Assembly (NCBI RefSeq): GCF_000024025.1
Contig: NC_013131.1
Coordinates: forward strand, 6,076,001 to 6,140,000
Reading direction: 5' to 3'
DNA length: 64,000 bases
Source of the DNA: Catenulispora acidiphila DSM 44928
GTDB taxonomy: Bacteria > Actinomycetota > Actinomycetes > Streptomycetales > Catenulisporaceae
Shown here: in pieces, positions 8,197-17,142 of the stretch
Numbering within the stretch: the first letter of the stretch is position 1
Layout of the letters: the number at the start of each line of letters is the position of its first letter
Program-made: the position numbers and the translations under genes
The notes under the pieces: model-generated
Databases searched by the model: none
What the model was told of the DNA's origin: nothing
What the model saw: only the letters and a program-made list of their open reading frames with translations

Positions 8197-11127
8197 ATGT
8201 CCACCACCGCAAAGAAGCGTTCGAAGATACTGGCCGCCGGGTCGATACCGATGGCCACGGCCGTCATCGCCGCCGTCGGGATGTCCTCGGCCCAGGCCCA
8301 GAGCAACGACACGAACAACAACGGCCACACCGACTCCCTGGGGCGGGTCGCCGTCGCCGGGACGCAGCCGGCCTGGGCCACCCCGGCCACCGAGAAGGCC
8401 GCCGTTCCGGCCACCCAGACCATCAGCACCCGGGTCTACCTGGCCGGGCAGAACCAGGCGCAGATGTCGGCGCTGGCCCAGTCGGTCACCGACCCGGCCA
8501 GCCCGAACTACCACAAGTACCTGACCCCGGCGCAGGTCCAGTCCGAGTTCGGCTCGACCGCCTCGCAGGTCAAGACGGTCACCGACTGGGCGAAGGGCGC
8601 CGGGCTGCAGGTCAAGTCGGTCGGCGAGAGCTGGGTGGACCTGGAGGGTCCGGCCTCGGCGGTCCAGACGGCCTTCGGCACGACCCTGGCCAACTTCACC
8701 GCGCCGGACGGCCAGTCGCACTACGCGCCGGCCACCGCGGCCATGGTCCCGGGCAACGTCGCCAGCGCGATCGTCGGCGTCTCCGGGCTCTACGACGCGC
8801 CGAAGATCGAGACGCCCGGCGCCGTGACCCAGACCCCGTCGACGACCCCGGCCGCCGGACACCCGACCTCCACGACGTATGACACCTCCTGGTGCTCCAC
8901 CTCCTGGGGCAGCAAGAGCTACTACAACATCCCGGCGCCGATCTGCGGCTACGACTCCGCGCAGCTGCGCGGCGCCTACGGGGTGGGCAGCTCCGGCCTG
9001 ACCGGCAAGGGCGCGACCGTGGCGATCATCGACGCCTACGACAGCCCGACGATGGCCGCCGACGCCGCGAAGTACAACAGCCAGTTCGGCCAGCAGCAGT
9101 TCCGCGCCGGGCAGTACCGCGAGGTCACGAACACCGCCGCGTACAACAACCAGGCCGCCTGCGACCCCGACAAGTGGGGGCTGGAGCAGAGCCTGGACGT
9201 CGAGGCCGTGCACAACATGGCGCCGGACGCCAACGTGGTCTACGTCGGCGCCGCCTCGTGCGAGGACAACGACCTGATGGGGGCCTACGAGTACGTGGTG
9301 AACAACCACGCCGCCGACATCGTGTCGGTCTCGCTCGGCGGTCTGATGCACACCACCGGCTGGAACCAGGACGCGGCGACCACCGCCGCCTTCGACCGCA
9401 TCTTCATGAAGGGCGCCCTGGAGGGCATCGGCTTCAACTTCTCCACCGGCGACTGCGGCGACGACAACCCGGCGAACGCCAACACCGGCTTCAACTGCTC
9501 CCCGGACTCCGCCGGCAAGCAGACCGAGTACCCGGCCAGCTCGGCGTGGGTCACCGCGGTCGGCGGCACGGCGCTGAAGGTCGGCACGGGCAACAGCTAC
9601 CAGGGCGAGGAGCCCTGGGGCGACTACCAGACCCCGAAGGCCAACGTGCCCGGGAACTTCGCCAACGGCAGCTTCACCGGCGGTGCCGGCGGCGGGACGT
9701 CCACGGACATCACGCAGCCGTTCTACCAGCGCAGCGCGGTCCCGGCCGCGCTGTCGCAGACCGCCCCGAACGGCGCGCACCTGAAGACCCCGATGCGCAC
9801 CGTCCCGGACGTGGCGATGGACGCCGACCCGTACACCGGCATGGCGACCTTCCGCACCGCCGGCGGAAAGCCGGACTGGAACCCGATGGGCGGCACCTCG
9901 CTGGCCGCCCCGCTGTTCGCCGGCGAGGCCGCGCTGCAGATGCAGGCGCACGGCGGCGTGGCTCCGGGCTTCGAGAACCCGACCATCTACGCCAACGCGA
10001 ACAAGTTCCGCGACGTGACCGCCAACGGCGGGATGTACACCCTGATCCCCGAGGGCTGGAGCGGCAGCACGCTGACCCAGGCCCAGGAAGAGATCATGGG
10101 CGACGACTCCTCGCTCAAGGCCGGTCCCGGCTATGACGAGGCCACGGGCCTGGGCTCGCCGACCCTGGGCTACCTGCAGGCGCCGTACGACGCCAACCGC
10201 GTGGGCCGCCTCGCCGGCGGCGACCGCTACCAGACCGGCATCCAGATCTCCCAGCAGCAGTTCCCGGCGGCCGGCACGGCCAACAACGTGGTGCTGGCGA
10301 TCGGCACCAACTTCCCGGACGCGCTGGCCGGCGCCCCGCTGGCCAAGAAGGTCGGCGGCCCGCTGCTGCTGACCCCGGGCAACACGGTCGACGCCCAGGT
10401 GGTCAACGAGATCCACCGGGTCCTCAAGCCCGGCGGCAAGGTCTACGTCCTGGGCGGCACCGCGGCGATCACCCCGGCGGTGGTCAACGGCCTGAAGCTG
10501 CCGGCGGCGCAGATCACCCGCATCGGCGGCGTGGACCGCTACGACACCGCGATGCAGATCGCCAAGGCCATGGGCAACCCGAGCCACGTGGTCCTGGCCA
10601 CCGGCGCGGGCTTCGCCGACGCCCTGGCGGCCGGCCCGTACGCCTCCACGGTGTTCGCCGACAACGGCAACCCGGCGGCGATCCTGCTCACCAACGACAA
10701 GGTCATGAACCCGGCCGTGGCGGCGTACGCGCACGGCGCCAAGGCCGTCTCGGCCGTCGGCGCCCAGGCCGTCACCGCGGCGAAGAACGCGCACATCGCC
10801 AACCTGACCAGCTTCGCCGGCTTCGACCGCTACGACACCGCCGCGCAGGTCGCCAACACCTTCCACGGCGAGCACATCGCCGGCGTGGCGACCGGCCTGA
10901 ACTTCGCCGACGCCCTCACCGGCGCCGCGCAGCTCGGCGAGGCCGGCGGTCCCCTGGTCCTGACCAACGTCACCAACCTCCCCGCCTTCTCCGCCAACGC
11001 CCTCCACGGCATCGGCGCCTCCCTCGGCGGCGCGGGCCTGGTCGAGATCTTCGGCGGCCCGGTGGCCATCAACCAGGCCACCGAGTACGCCATCGCGGCC
11101 GCGGCCAACGCGATCGCGGAGGGGTGA
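8197..11127 (+). CDS. Secreted sedolisin (S53) peptidase with three cell-wall-binding repeats
   Basis: A 976-residue exported serine-carboxyl peptidase. A signal peptide (SKILAAGSIPMATAVIAAV) is followed by a pro-kumamolisin activation domain (~75-200) and an S53 catalytic domain (~245-660). The catalytic set is visible: E330 and D334 in LEQSLDVE, D419 in STGDCG, and S568 in GGTSLAAP. DEATGLGSP near 650 is the calcium-site region. From ~668 to the end there are three CWB2 (PF04122) repeats (GGDRYQTGIQIS, GGVDRYDTAMQIA, GFDRYDTAAQVA), implying non-covalent wall attachment after secretion. Sedolisins cut proteins at acidic pH (family knowledge). The gene stands alone, with a strong terminator behind it. 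Confidence 0.92.
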   Translation: MSTTAKKRSKILAAGSIPMATAVIAAVGMSSAQAQSNDTNNNGHTDSLGRVAVAGTQPAWATPATEKAAVPATQTISTRVYLAGQNQAQMSALAQSVTDPASPNYHKYLTPAQVQSEFGSTASQVKTVTDWAKGAGLQVKSVGESWVDLEGPASAVQTAFGTTLANFTAPDGQSHYAPATAAMVPGNVASAIVGVSGLYDAPKIETPGAVTQTPSTTPAAGHPTSTTYDTSWCSTSWGSKSYYNIPAPICGYDSAQLRGAYGVGSSGLTGKGATVAIIDAYDSPTMAADAAKYNSQFGQQQFRAGQYREVTNTAAYNNQAACDPDKWGLEQSLDVEAVHNMAPDANVVYVGAASCEDNDLMGAYEYVVNNHAADIVSVSLGGLMHTTGWNQDAATTAAFDRIFMKGALEGIGFNFSTGDCGDDNPANANTGFNCSPDSAGKQTEYPASSAWVTAVGGTALKVGTGNSYQGEEPWGDYQTPKANVPGNFANGSFTGGAGGGTSTDITQPFYQRSAVPAALSQTAPNGAHLKTPMRTVPDVAMDADPYTGMATFRTAGGKPDWNPMGGTSLAAPLFAGEAALQMQAHGGVAPGFENPTIYANANKFRDVTANGGMYTLIPEGWSGSTLTQAQEEIMGDDSSLKAGPGYDEATGLGSPTLGYLQAPYDANRVGRLAGGDRYQTGIQISQQQFPAAGTANNVVLAIGTNFPDALAGAPLAKKVGGPLLLTPGNTVDAQVVNEIHRVLKPGGKVYVLGGTAAITPAVVNGLKLPAAQITRIGGVDRYDTAMQIAKAMGNPSHVVLATGAGFADALAAGPYASTVFADNGNPAAILLTNDKVMNPAVAAYAHGAKAVSAVGAQAVTAAKNAHIANLTSFAGFDRYDTAAQVANTFHGEHIAGVATGLNFADALTGAAQLGEAGGPLVLTNVTNLPAFSANALHGIGASLGGAGLVEIFGGPVAINQATEYAIAAAANAIAEG

Positions 11128-11168
11128 TCGACGGGGTTTCGATCGAGGTCTGATCTCCTCGACCTGAG

Positions 11169-11206
11169 TCCGCGTCCCGCCCTTTTGGGCGGGGCGCGGG
11201 CTTTTT
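11169..11206 (+). terminator. Rho-independent terminator after the S53 peptidase gene
   Basis: Arms 11170-11182 and 11187-11199 pair over 13 bp with one G-U and a TTTT loop, followed by GCTTTTT. It lies 42 bp after the peptidase stop and isolates it from the P450 gene. Confidence 0.9.
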
Positions 11207-11299
11207 GGCACTCGGCCACCCAGCCCTGGCATGAAGCAGCGAAAGAGTGAGCACGTACCGGGTACCAGCTATCGCAGCACTCTGTCGAAGGAGCCGCGC

Positions 11300-12574
11300 A
11301 TGGAACCGGACGTCACCGCGCAGGACGGCTGTCCGAGGCATCGGCTGGACCCGTTGGGCGGCAGCCCGCATGAGCGCAACGCGCGCTGGCTCGCCGAGGG
11401 TCCGACGGTCCCGGTGCTGATGCCCGGCGACGTGCCGGGGGTGTTGATGCTGGGGCATGCGGCGTTGAAGGACTTTTTGGCCTCCCCCGACGTCTCCAAG
11501 GATCCGGCGAACTTCGCCGAGTACCAGCAGGGCCATGTCCCCGACGGCTGGCCGCTGTCCGGGTTCACCTTGCCGCGCACCATGCTCACCGCTGACGGCG
11601 CCGACCACCGGCGGTTGCGGGCGATCGTGGGGAACACCTTCACGCGGGGGCGTATCAAAGCCCTCAAACCGGCGGTCGAGGAGATGGTCGACCGGCTGCT
11701 GGAGGAGATGGCGCAGGCTGCCGAGGAATCCCCGGACGGGGTCGTCGATCTGCGGGCGCGGTTCGCGGCACCGCTGCCGCTGGAGGTGATCTGCGAACTG
11801 CTGGGCATCCCGGAGTCGGCGCGCGCACGGCTGCACGAAATCGCCTCGACAGTCATCAACACCGACGTCGAACCCGCGCAGTTCATCGCCGCCAGCCAGG
11901 AGATGGTGGCGCTGCTCACCGCGATCGTGGCGGCGCGCACGGAGCAGCCGGAGCAGGACCTGCTCAGCGAGATGATCGCGCGCGCCGACGACTCGTTGCA
12001 GCTGAGCACCGAGGAGGTCATCGCGACCCTGCGCAGCCTGTTCATCGCCGGCCACGAGACGACCATGGGTCTGCTGATGAACGCGGTGCGGGCCCTGTGC
12101 GCACATCGCGAAGCCCTCGAGGCGGTCAGGCAGGGCAAGGCGAGCTGGCTGGCGGTCGCCGAGGAGACCCTGCGCTGGGACGACCCGGTGAGCTACTTCC
12201 CGCTCCGCTACCCGACGCGGGACATGGATATCGCAGGGCACTGTATCGAGGCGGGTACGGCGGTCCTGGCGGGGTACTCGGCGGCCGGCAGGGATCCCGC
12301 GGCGTACGGACCCGACGCGGACCGCTTCGACGTGATGCGCGAGGAGCGTGTGGAACTGCTGGCGTTCGGCTACGGGCCGCACTACTGTCCCGGCGCGCCC
12401 TTGGCACGGTTGGAGGCTGAGATCGCGTTGGCGCGGCTCTTCGAGCGCTTCCCGGACCTGGACATGGCGGTGAGCGAGGACGAGCTGCAGTACTCGCACA
12501 CGTTCGTCGGGAACATCGTGGTCGCGCTGCCGGTGCGGCTGGGGGCCGATCGGGAGCGGCGGGAAAGCAGCTAG
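11300..12574 (+). CDS. Cytochrome P450
   Basis: A 424-residue soluble bacterial P450. It shows the I-helix oxygen-activation segment FIAGHETT, the ExxR motif in EETLRW and the haem loop FGYGPHYCPG with C363 as axial ligand. The substrate cannot be told from sequence. ATG 11300 was chosen because AAGGAG precedes it closely; an in-frame ATG 23 codons upstream would give an odd N-terminal extension. No ferredoxin or reductase gene adjoins it, so electrons must come from elsewhere. Confidence 0.93.
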   Translation: MEPDVTAQDGCPRHRLDPLGGSPHERNARWLAEGPTVPVLMPGDVPGVLMLGHAALKDFLASPDVSKDPANFAEYQQGHVPDGWPLSGFTLPRTMLTADGADHRRLRAIVGNTFTRGRIKALKPAVEEMVDRLLEEMAQAAEESPDGVVDLRARFAAPLPLEVICELLGIPESARARLHEIASTVINTDVEPAQFIAASQEMVALLTAIVAARTEQPEQDLLSEMIARADDSLQLSTEEVIATLRSLFIAGHETTMGLLMNAVRALCAHREALEAVRQGKASWLAVAEETLRWDDPVSYFPLRYPTRDMDIAGHCIEAGTAVLAGYSAAGRDPAAYGPDADRFDVMREERVELLAFGYGPHYCPGAPLARLEAEIALARLFERFPDLDMAVSEDELQYSHTFVGNIVVALPVRLGADRERRESS

Positions 12575-12691
12575 TGCCGTAGCAGGCAACGTTCGTCCCG
12601 TTCGACGGACGGACGACTGCCGGGCTCCGCGCCGTCACCCTCACGCGCTGGCTCGTTGGCGCTCAGCGCCGCGATCGTGTAGCTATCTGCC

Positions 12692-13114
12692 ATGGCAACG
12701 TCGACCGCAGCGTCCATCATCCTGGTCGGAGATGGGACGGCCCAGCTGAGCGAGCCCGTCGCCGCCCGCGACCTTTATGTCAGCCCACTGTTCGCCAGCC
12801 GGCGGGCCCAGGCTGAGGAGAGCGGTGTGCCGTGGTTCGTGGTCAGCGGTCGCTGGGGGCTGATCGACCCCGACGAGGTCATCGCGCCCTACTCCTTTTC
12901 CTTCACGCAGCAGTCGGTGAACTACCGGCGCGCTTGGGGACGCTTCGTCGCCGAGCAGCTGTGCCTGGTCGCCTCGGTCGGCCGTGACACTGTCGTGGAG
13001 ATCAACGCCGGCGGCGCCTACGCCGCCGCGCTCGTCAACCCGATCCAGTACCTCGGAGCCCAGGTGCGGCGGGCGACCGTGGATGCGAACGGCGCGGGAC
13101 ACGAGCCGCGGTAG
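12692..13114 (+). CDS. DUF6884-type protein
   Basis: A 140-residue soluble protein. The core YVSPLFASRRAQAEESG...WFVVSGRWGLIDPDEVIAPY matches what I know of DUF6884 proteins, in which a similar SxxxGLLxPDxxIxPY string is invariant. Function is not established. The family is scattered in actinomycetes and phages, often as a single domain. The C-terminus (VEINAGGAYAAALVNPI) resembles a small nucleotide-binding strand-loop, but this is speculation. It follows the P450 gene by 117 bp and may be an independent unit. Confidence 0.6.
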   Translation: MATSTAASIILVGDGTAQLSEPVAARDLYVSPLFASRRAQAEESGVPWFVVSGRWGLIDPDEVIAPYSFSFTQQSVNYRRAWGRFVAEQLCLVASVGRDTVVEINAGGAYAAALVNPIQYLGAQVRRATVDANGAGHEPR

Positions 13115-13141
13115 CGTGCGGCGGGACCCTTCGGCACAGCG

Positions 13142-13762
13142 CTAGGTAAGCGTCGCGGCTGCTTGCTGGAGCCAGTCGGTGAGGGCGGCTCTGGCCTGGC
13201 GGCCGTCCATGCCAGCGATCATCGCGCGGGTCTCGGGTGCTGTCAGGGTTCGGACGAGGCCGATCAGGGCGATGGCTTGCAGGCGCAGGGCGGGGGTCGG
13301 GGCGGTTCCGGCGCGTTCGGCCAGCACTGCTGTGACTTGGTCCTCGTAGCCGGCCCAGACGCGGGCCAGGCCGCCTTGCAGGGTTTCGGAGGCCGTGTAG
13401 CCGCGGTGGAAGCCCTCGATGCCCTCGACCGGGTCCTGGTCGTCGCGGTGGAGGAGGTCGATCAGGACGGCGGCGACCGCTTCGGCGGGGCGGGTGGTGG
13501 CGCTGTCCGGACCGGTCGCGCGCAGGGCAGCCAGGATCGCGTCGATCAGGCCCGTGTCGGCGAAGGCGAGGTCTTCCTTGGAGCGGAAGTAGACGAACAG
13601 GGTCTTCACTGAGACGTTGGCGGCGTCGGCGATCTCCTTGACGGTGACCTCGTCGAAGCCGCGCTGCTCGAACAGGCGTCCGGCCGCGTCCAGGATCGCT
13701 TGGCGGGTCAGGGCCTTCTTGCGCTCGCGCAGCGGCAGCGCGGTCAGGTCCTCGGAGTTCAT
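13142..13762 (-). CDS. TetR-family repressor of the adjacent efflux pump
   Basis: A 206-residue regulator with an N-terminal TetR helix-turn-helix (TRQAILDAAGRLFEQRGFDEVTVKEIADAANVS split over residues ~18-50; YFRSKEDL follows) and a variable ligand-binding half. ATG 13762 gives the usual length. A GTG at 13795 is in frame but lies within the probable operator. It is transcribed away from the DHA2 efflux gene, and GTGAGTGA-type repeats lie between them. This is the classic layout of a ligand-inducible repressor controlling itself and the pump. Confidence 0.88.
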   Translation of the reverse strand: MNSEDLTALPLRERKKALTRQAILDAAGRLFEQRGFDEVTVKEIADAANVSVKTLFVYFRSKEDLAFADTGLIDAILAALRATGPDSATTRPAEAVAAVLIDLLHRDDQDPVEGIEGFHRGYTASETLQGGLARVWAGYEDQVTAVLAERAGTAPTPALRLQAIALIGLVRTLTAPETRAMIAGMDGRQARAALTDWLQQAAATLT

Positions 13763-13787
13763 GCCGTCAGGGTAGCCGATGTGACCA

Positions 13788-13864
13788 TCACTCACCTTTT
13801 CGCCTCGGGGGGATTCTTGGGTTGCTTGAAATAGGTGAGTGACTTACTTTAGTGAGTGAGTTAC
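13788..13864. promoter_or_regulatory. Operator repeats between tetR and the efflux gene
   Basis: GTGAGTGACTTAC (13835-13847) and GTGAGTGAGTTAC (13852-13864) repeat with a 17-bp step. The first is a near-palindrome (GTGAGT-G-ACTTAC, one mismatch). The complementary ATCACTCACCT at 13788-13798 lies at the tetR start. Three copies in the divergent region fit TetR dimer sites shutting both promoters. Confidence 0.7.
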
Positions 13865-13895
13865 CCATGCGAGAGCGAGCTTCCGGAGGCCACCG

Positions 13896-15371
13896 ATGTC
13901 GACCACGTCCCGTTCACCAGCGCAGTACGCCACCTCTCCCGCCGAGACCGCACCGAAGCGCGGTCTGATGCTGGTGATGGTGCCGCTGATGCTGGTCCTG
14001 TTCATCTCCAACCTGGACGCCACCGTCGTCGCCACCGCGATCCCGACCATCGGCCGGGACCTCGGCGACGTCTCCGGCTCCTCCTGGATCGCCACCGCCT
14101 ACCTGCTGACCAGCGCGGTGACCACGCTGATCTTCGGCAAGCTCGGCGACATGTACGGCCGGAAGAAGATCTTCCAGTTCTCGATCGTGGTGTTCCTGGT
14201 CGGCTCCGCACTGTCCGGCGCGGCGGGGAGCATGGCGTTGCTCGTGCTGTTCCGCGCGCTGCAGGGCATCGGCGGAGGCGGCCTGAACTCCCTGGTCATG
14301 GCCATCACCGGCGACCTGATCCCGGCTCGGCAGCGCTCGAAGTACCAGGCGCTGGTCGGCATCGTGGCGACTCTGGCGCTGATCGCCGGACCGCTGCTCG
14401 GCGGCCTGTTCTCCGACCAGTTGTCCTGGCGCTGGATCTTCTACCTCAACATCCCCATCGGCGTGCTCGCGCTGGTCGCCGTCGCCACGCTGCTGCACCT
14501 GCCGCGCCGCACGTCCAGCGGACGGGTCGACGTCGCCGGGGGCGTGCTGGCCACGGTGTTCACCGCCGCGATCATGCTGTTCACGACCTGGGGCGGGACC
14601 GAGCGGCCGTGGGGTTCGCCGCTGATCCTGGGGCTGATCGCGCTGGCGGTGGTGAGCCTGATCGGCTATCTGCTGGTCGAGCGGCGGGCCGCGGAGCCGA
14701 TCACGCCGCTGCACTTGTTCCGGACCGGCGTCTTCAGCATCTCCTCGGCGCAGTTCCTGATCGCCACAATGGTGCTGTTCGTCGCGATGCTGTACACGCC
14801 GGCGTTTTTGCAGAGCGTGCAGCACAAGACCGCGTTCGTCGCCGGGCTGTACGTCATCCCGCTGCTGGTGGGGCTGGTCGTGGCGACGGCTGTCGCAGGG
14901 CCCGTCATCGCCAGGACCGGCCGGTACAAGATCTATCCGATCATCGGGGCGGTGCTGACCGGGGTGTCCATGTTCGCGCTCACCTCCGCCGACCAGCACA
15001 CGGCGACCTGGGCGCTGCTCGTCCCGCTGACCTTCGCCGGCGCCGGTATCGGACTGTTCGTGCAGGTCGCGCTGCTGGCCGGGCAGAACGCCGTCGACTA
15101 CAAGTACTTGGGTGTGGCGACCGGGGCGCTGAACTTCTTCAAGAGCATCGGCGGAGCCTTCGGCGCGGCGCTGTTCGGCGCGATCCTCACCGGCGGGCTC
15201 CGGGACGCGGTCGGCGAGGGCGCGAGCGCGCACGCGTTTCAGACCGTGTTCGCCTGGACCGTGCCGTTCATGGTGCTGTCGCTGGTCCTGGGGTTGGTCA
15301 TGAAGGAGAAGCCGCTGTCCGACGAGATGCGCGAGATCGCCGAGGGCAAGGCTGAGGCGCCGGAGTACTGA
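13896..15371 (+). CDS. DHA2-family (14-TM) drug efflux MFS transporter
   Basis: A 491-residue integral membrane protein of the EmrB/QacA class. The first helix carries LDATVVATAIPTIGRDL (DHA2 motif D1), followed by motif A GKLGDMYGRKK near residue 84 and motif C in GPLLGGLFSDQLSWRWIFYLNIPIG near residue 165. The hydrophobic profile fits 14 segments. It is a proton-driven exporter of amphiphilic compounds by family knowledge; the substrate is unknown. GGAGG at 13885-13889 fixes the ATG. It is probably repressed by the TetR protein at 13142. Confidence 0.9.
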   Translation: MSTTSRSPAQYATSPAETAPKRGLMLVMVPLMLVLFISNLDATVVATAIPTIGRDLGDVSGSSWIATAYLLTSAVTTLIFGKLGDMYGRKKIFQFSIVVFLVGSALSGAAGSMALLVLFRALQGIGGGGLNSLVMAITGDLIPARQRSKYQALVGIVATLALIAGPLLGGLFSDQLSWRWIFYLNIPIGVLALVAVATLLHLPRRTSSGRVDVAGGVLATVFTAAIMLFTTWGGTERPWGSPLILGLIALAVVSLIGYLLVERRAAEPITPLHLFRTGVFSISSAQFLIATMVLFVAMLYTPAFLQSVQHKTAFVAGLYVIPLLVGLVVATAVAGPVIARTGRYKIYPIIGAVLTGVSMFALTSADQHTATWALLVPLTFAGAGIGLFVQVALLAGQNAVDYKYLGVATGALNFFKSIGGAFGAALFGAILTGGLRDAVGEGASAHAFQTVFAWTVPFMVLSLVLGLVMKEKPLSDEMREIAEGKAEAPEY

Positions 15372-15412
15372 GCGGCGCTCGGTGCTGGCTGAGCTGTGCC
15401 GGCGGCTGGCGG

Positions 15413-16366
15413 CTACGTCATCAGACGGACCGGGCTGCCCGCGCGGAATGCGGCGATGTCGGCCACGGCGTCGCCGTAGAACGTCTCGTAGAGGTCGCGG
15501 GAGACGTAGCCGATGTGCGGGGTGAGCAGCGCGTTCGGCAGGGCTCTGAGAGGGTGGTCGGCCGGGAGCGGTTCGGTGTCGTAGACGTCGATCGCGGCCT
15601 TGCCGATCTGCCGCGCGCGCAGGGCCTCGACCAGAGCGTCCTCCTCGACGATCGGGCCGCGCGAGGTGTTGACCAGGATCGCGGTGTCCTTCATCGCGGC
15701 GAGTTCGGCGGCGCCGACCAGCGCGCGGGTGCGCTGGCTGAGCACGAGGTGGATGCTGAGCACGTCGCTGTCGGCGAACAGCTCGCCCTTGCTCACGGCC
15801 CGCACCCCGTGCTCCGCCGCCTTCTCCGCGGTCAGGTTCTGGCTCCACGCGATGGTCTTCATGCCGAACGCCTGGCCGATCCCCGCCACCGCCGACCCGA
15901 TCCGGCCCAAGCCGAGCAGCCCGAGGGTCTTGCCGTGCAAGCCAGTGCCCAGCGACAGCTGCCAGCCACCCGCGCGCACCGAGGCCGCCTCCTCCGGCAG
16001 ATTCCGAACCGCGGCCAGAATCAGCGCCCAGGTGAGCTCGATCGTCGGCGACGCGGAGTAGCCCGTCCCGCACACCGTGACACCCAGCCGCCGCGCCGCG
16101 TCCAGATCGATGGCGGCGTTACGCGGACCGGTACTCACCAGCAGCCGCAGGTCGGGCAACTGCTCGAGCACCTCGGGCGGAAACCGGGTCCGCTCACGCA
16201 TCGCGACGACCACGTCGAAGCCCGCCAGCGCACGCACAGCACCGGCGGCGTCAGCGAAGGGCTCGGTGAACACCGTGGTCTCAGCGTCCAGCGCCTCCCA
16301 GTCGGCCAGACTCAGGGCGACGTTCTGGTAGTCGTCGAGGATCGCGATCTTCATGCGGGTAGCCAC
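15413..16366 (-). CDS. D-isomer-specific 2-hydroxyacid dehydrogenase
   Basis: A 317-residue NAD(P)-dependent dehydrogenase. The Rossmann fingerprint GLGRIG lies near residue 153. The catalytic triad of the family is visible as the Arg in NTSRGPIV, the Glu in DVYDTEP and the His in TPHIGY. GTG 16366 was chosen because AGAAGG precedes it; an ATG four codons downstream has no such site. The subgroup is close to phosphoglycerate-dehydrogenase-like proteins, but the substrate is open. It converges on the efflux gene. Confidence 0.9.
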   Translation of the reverse strand: MATRMKIAILDDYQNVALSLADWEALDAETTVFTEPFADAAGAVRALAGFDVVVAMRERTRFPPEVLEQLPDLRLLVSTGPRNAAIDLDAARRLGVTVCGTGYSASPTIELTWALILAAVRNLPEEAASVRAGGWQLSLGTGLHGKTLGLLGLGRIGSAVAGIGQAFGMKTIAWSQNLTAEKAAEHGVRAVSKGELFADSDVLSIHLVLSQRTRALVGAAELAAMKDTAILVNTSRGPIVEEDALVEALRARQIGKAAIDVYDTEPLPADHPLRALPNALLTPHIGYVSRDLYETFYGDAVADIAAFRAGSPVRLMT

Positions 16367-16405
16367 GTCAGAACCTTCTCATGCCGGACTCGGTTCCCGG
16401 GCCCT

Positions 16406-16972
16406 TCAGCGCAGCGCCGCGAGCGGTGCCGCCTGCTGCTGTTCGCCCGCGGTGAGGCGCATGGCGTGGAGGCCGGCGTAAAGGACGGCGTTCGGGGTGG
16501 AGGGGCGGCGGGCGTGGTCGGCGGGCCAGGTGGTGAGGGTGTCGAGGCGGCGGCGGTGGTCCCGGTGTTTGCGGCCCTTCAGGTGGGGGTGGGCTCGGCC
16601 GATTTCGTGGGCCAGGATGACGTAGGCCAGGTCCCGGTCGTGGGGGTGCTGGGGGGTGTCGAGGATGCGCAGGAGGCGGTCGACGGCGCGTTCCAGCGGC
16701 CAGCGGTCGGCGATGCGGATGCGCGTGTGGCCGAAGTAGCCGTCGCGGCGGACGCTGACGTCGAGGATGCCCTCGTGCTTGGCGGCGTCGATGTAGCGGT
16801 CCAGGCGGCTGGGCGCGCGGACGCGCAGGTAGTCGGACATCGAGTCCGGTGCCGGGCGGCCGCGCCGTGTCTTGTCCAGGAGGTCGGCCAGGACGAGCGC
16901 GGGCGCGAGCGCGGCGGTGAAATGGGTCCGTCCGTCGCGATCGGGATCGACGGCGAGTAGGAGGAGCTGCAT
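16406..16972 (-). CDS. GOLPH3/VPS74 (GPP34)-like protein
   Basis: A 188-residue, mostly helical protein. It starts MQLLLLAVDPDRDGRTHF and has an all-alpha layout with EGILDVSVRRDGYFGHTRIRIADRWPLE in the middle. This matches the actinobacterial GPP34 family, distant relatives of the eukaryotic phosphoinositide-binding GOLPH3. The bacterial role is not established. ATG 16972 has GGAG 10 bp upstream; a TTG further up would add 31 poorly conserved residues. It lies 39 bp upstream of the dehydrogenase on the same strand. Confidence 0.55.
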   Translation of the reverse strand: MQLLLLAVDPDRDGRTHFTAALAPALVLADLLDKTRRGRPAPDSMSDYLRVRAPSRLDRYIDAAKHEGILDVSVRRDGYFGHTRIRIADRWPLERAVDRLLRILDTPQHPHDRDLAYVILAHEIGRAHPHLKGRKHRDHRRRLDTLTTWPADHARRPSTPNAVLYAGLHAMRLTAGEQQQAAPLAALR

Positions 16973-17142
16973 CCCGTTCTCCACGCTAAAGAAAATAGGG
17001 AGTCCGGCGGAGAATGTCAGCCCTCGAACAGCGTCTTGGGGCAACTGTCCGCCCCTGGTAACCAAGAGGATTCCAGCGCTTCAACTCACGGACCGACTTC
17101 GCGCAGATCCCCGATCCCCGATCCCCCGCGAGAGACCGCGCC

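Noticed and set aside
8167-11232. A 1021-codon open frame antisense to the S53 peptidase
   Set aside because: The sense strand encodes complete S53 and CWB2 domains; the antisense product is low-complexity Gly/Arg/Val.
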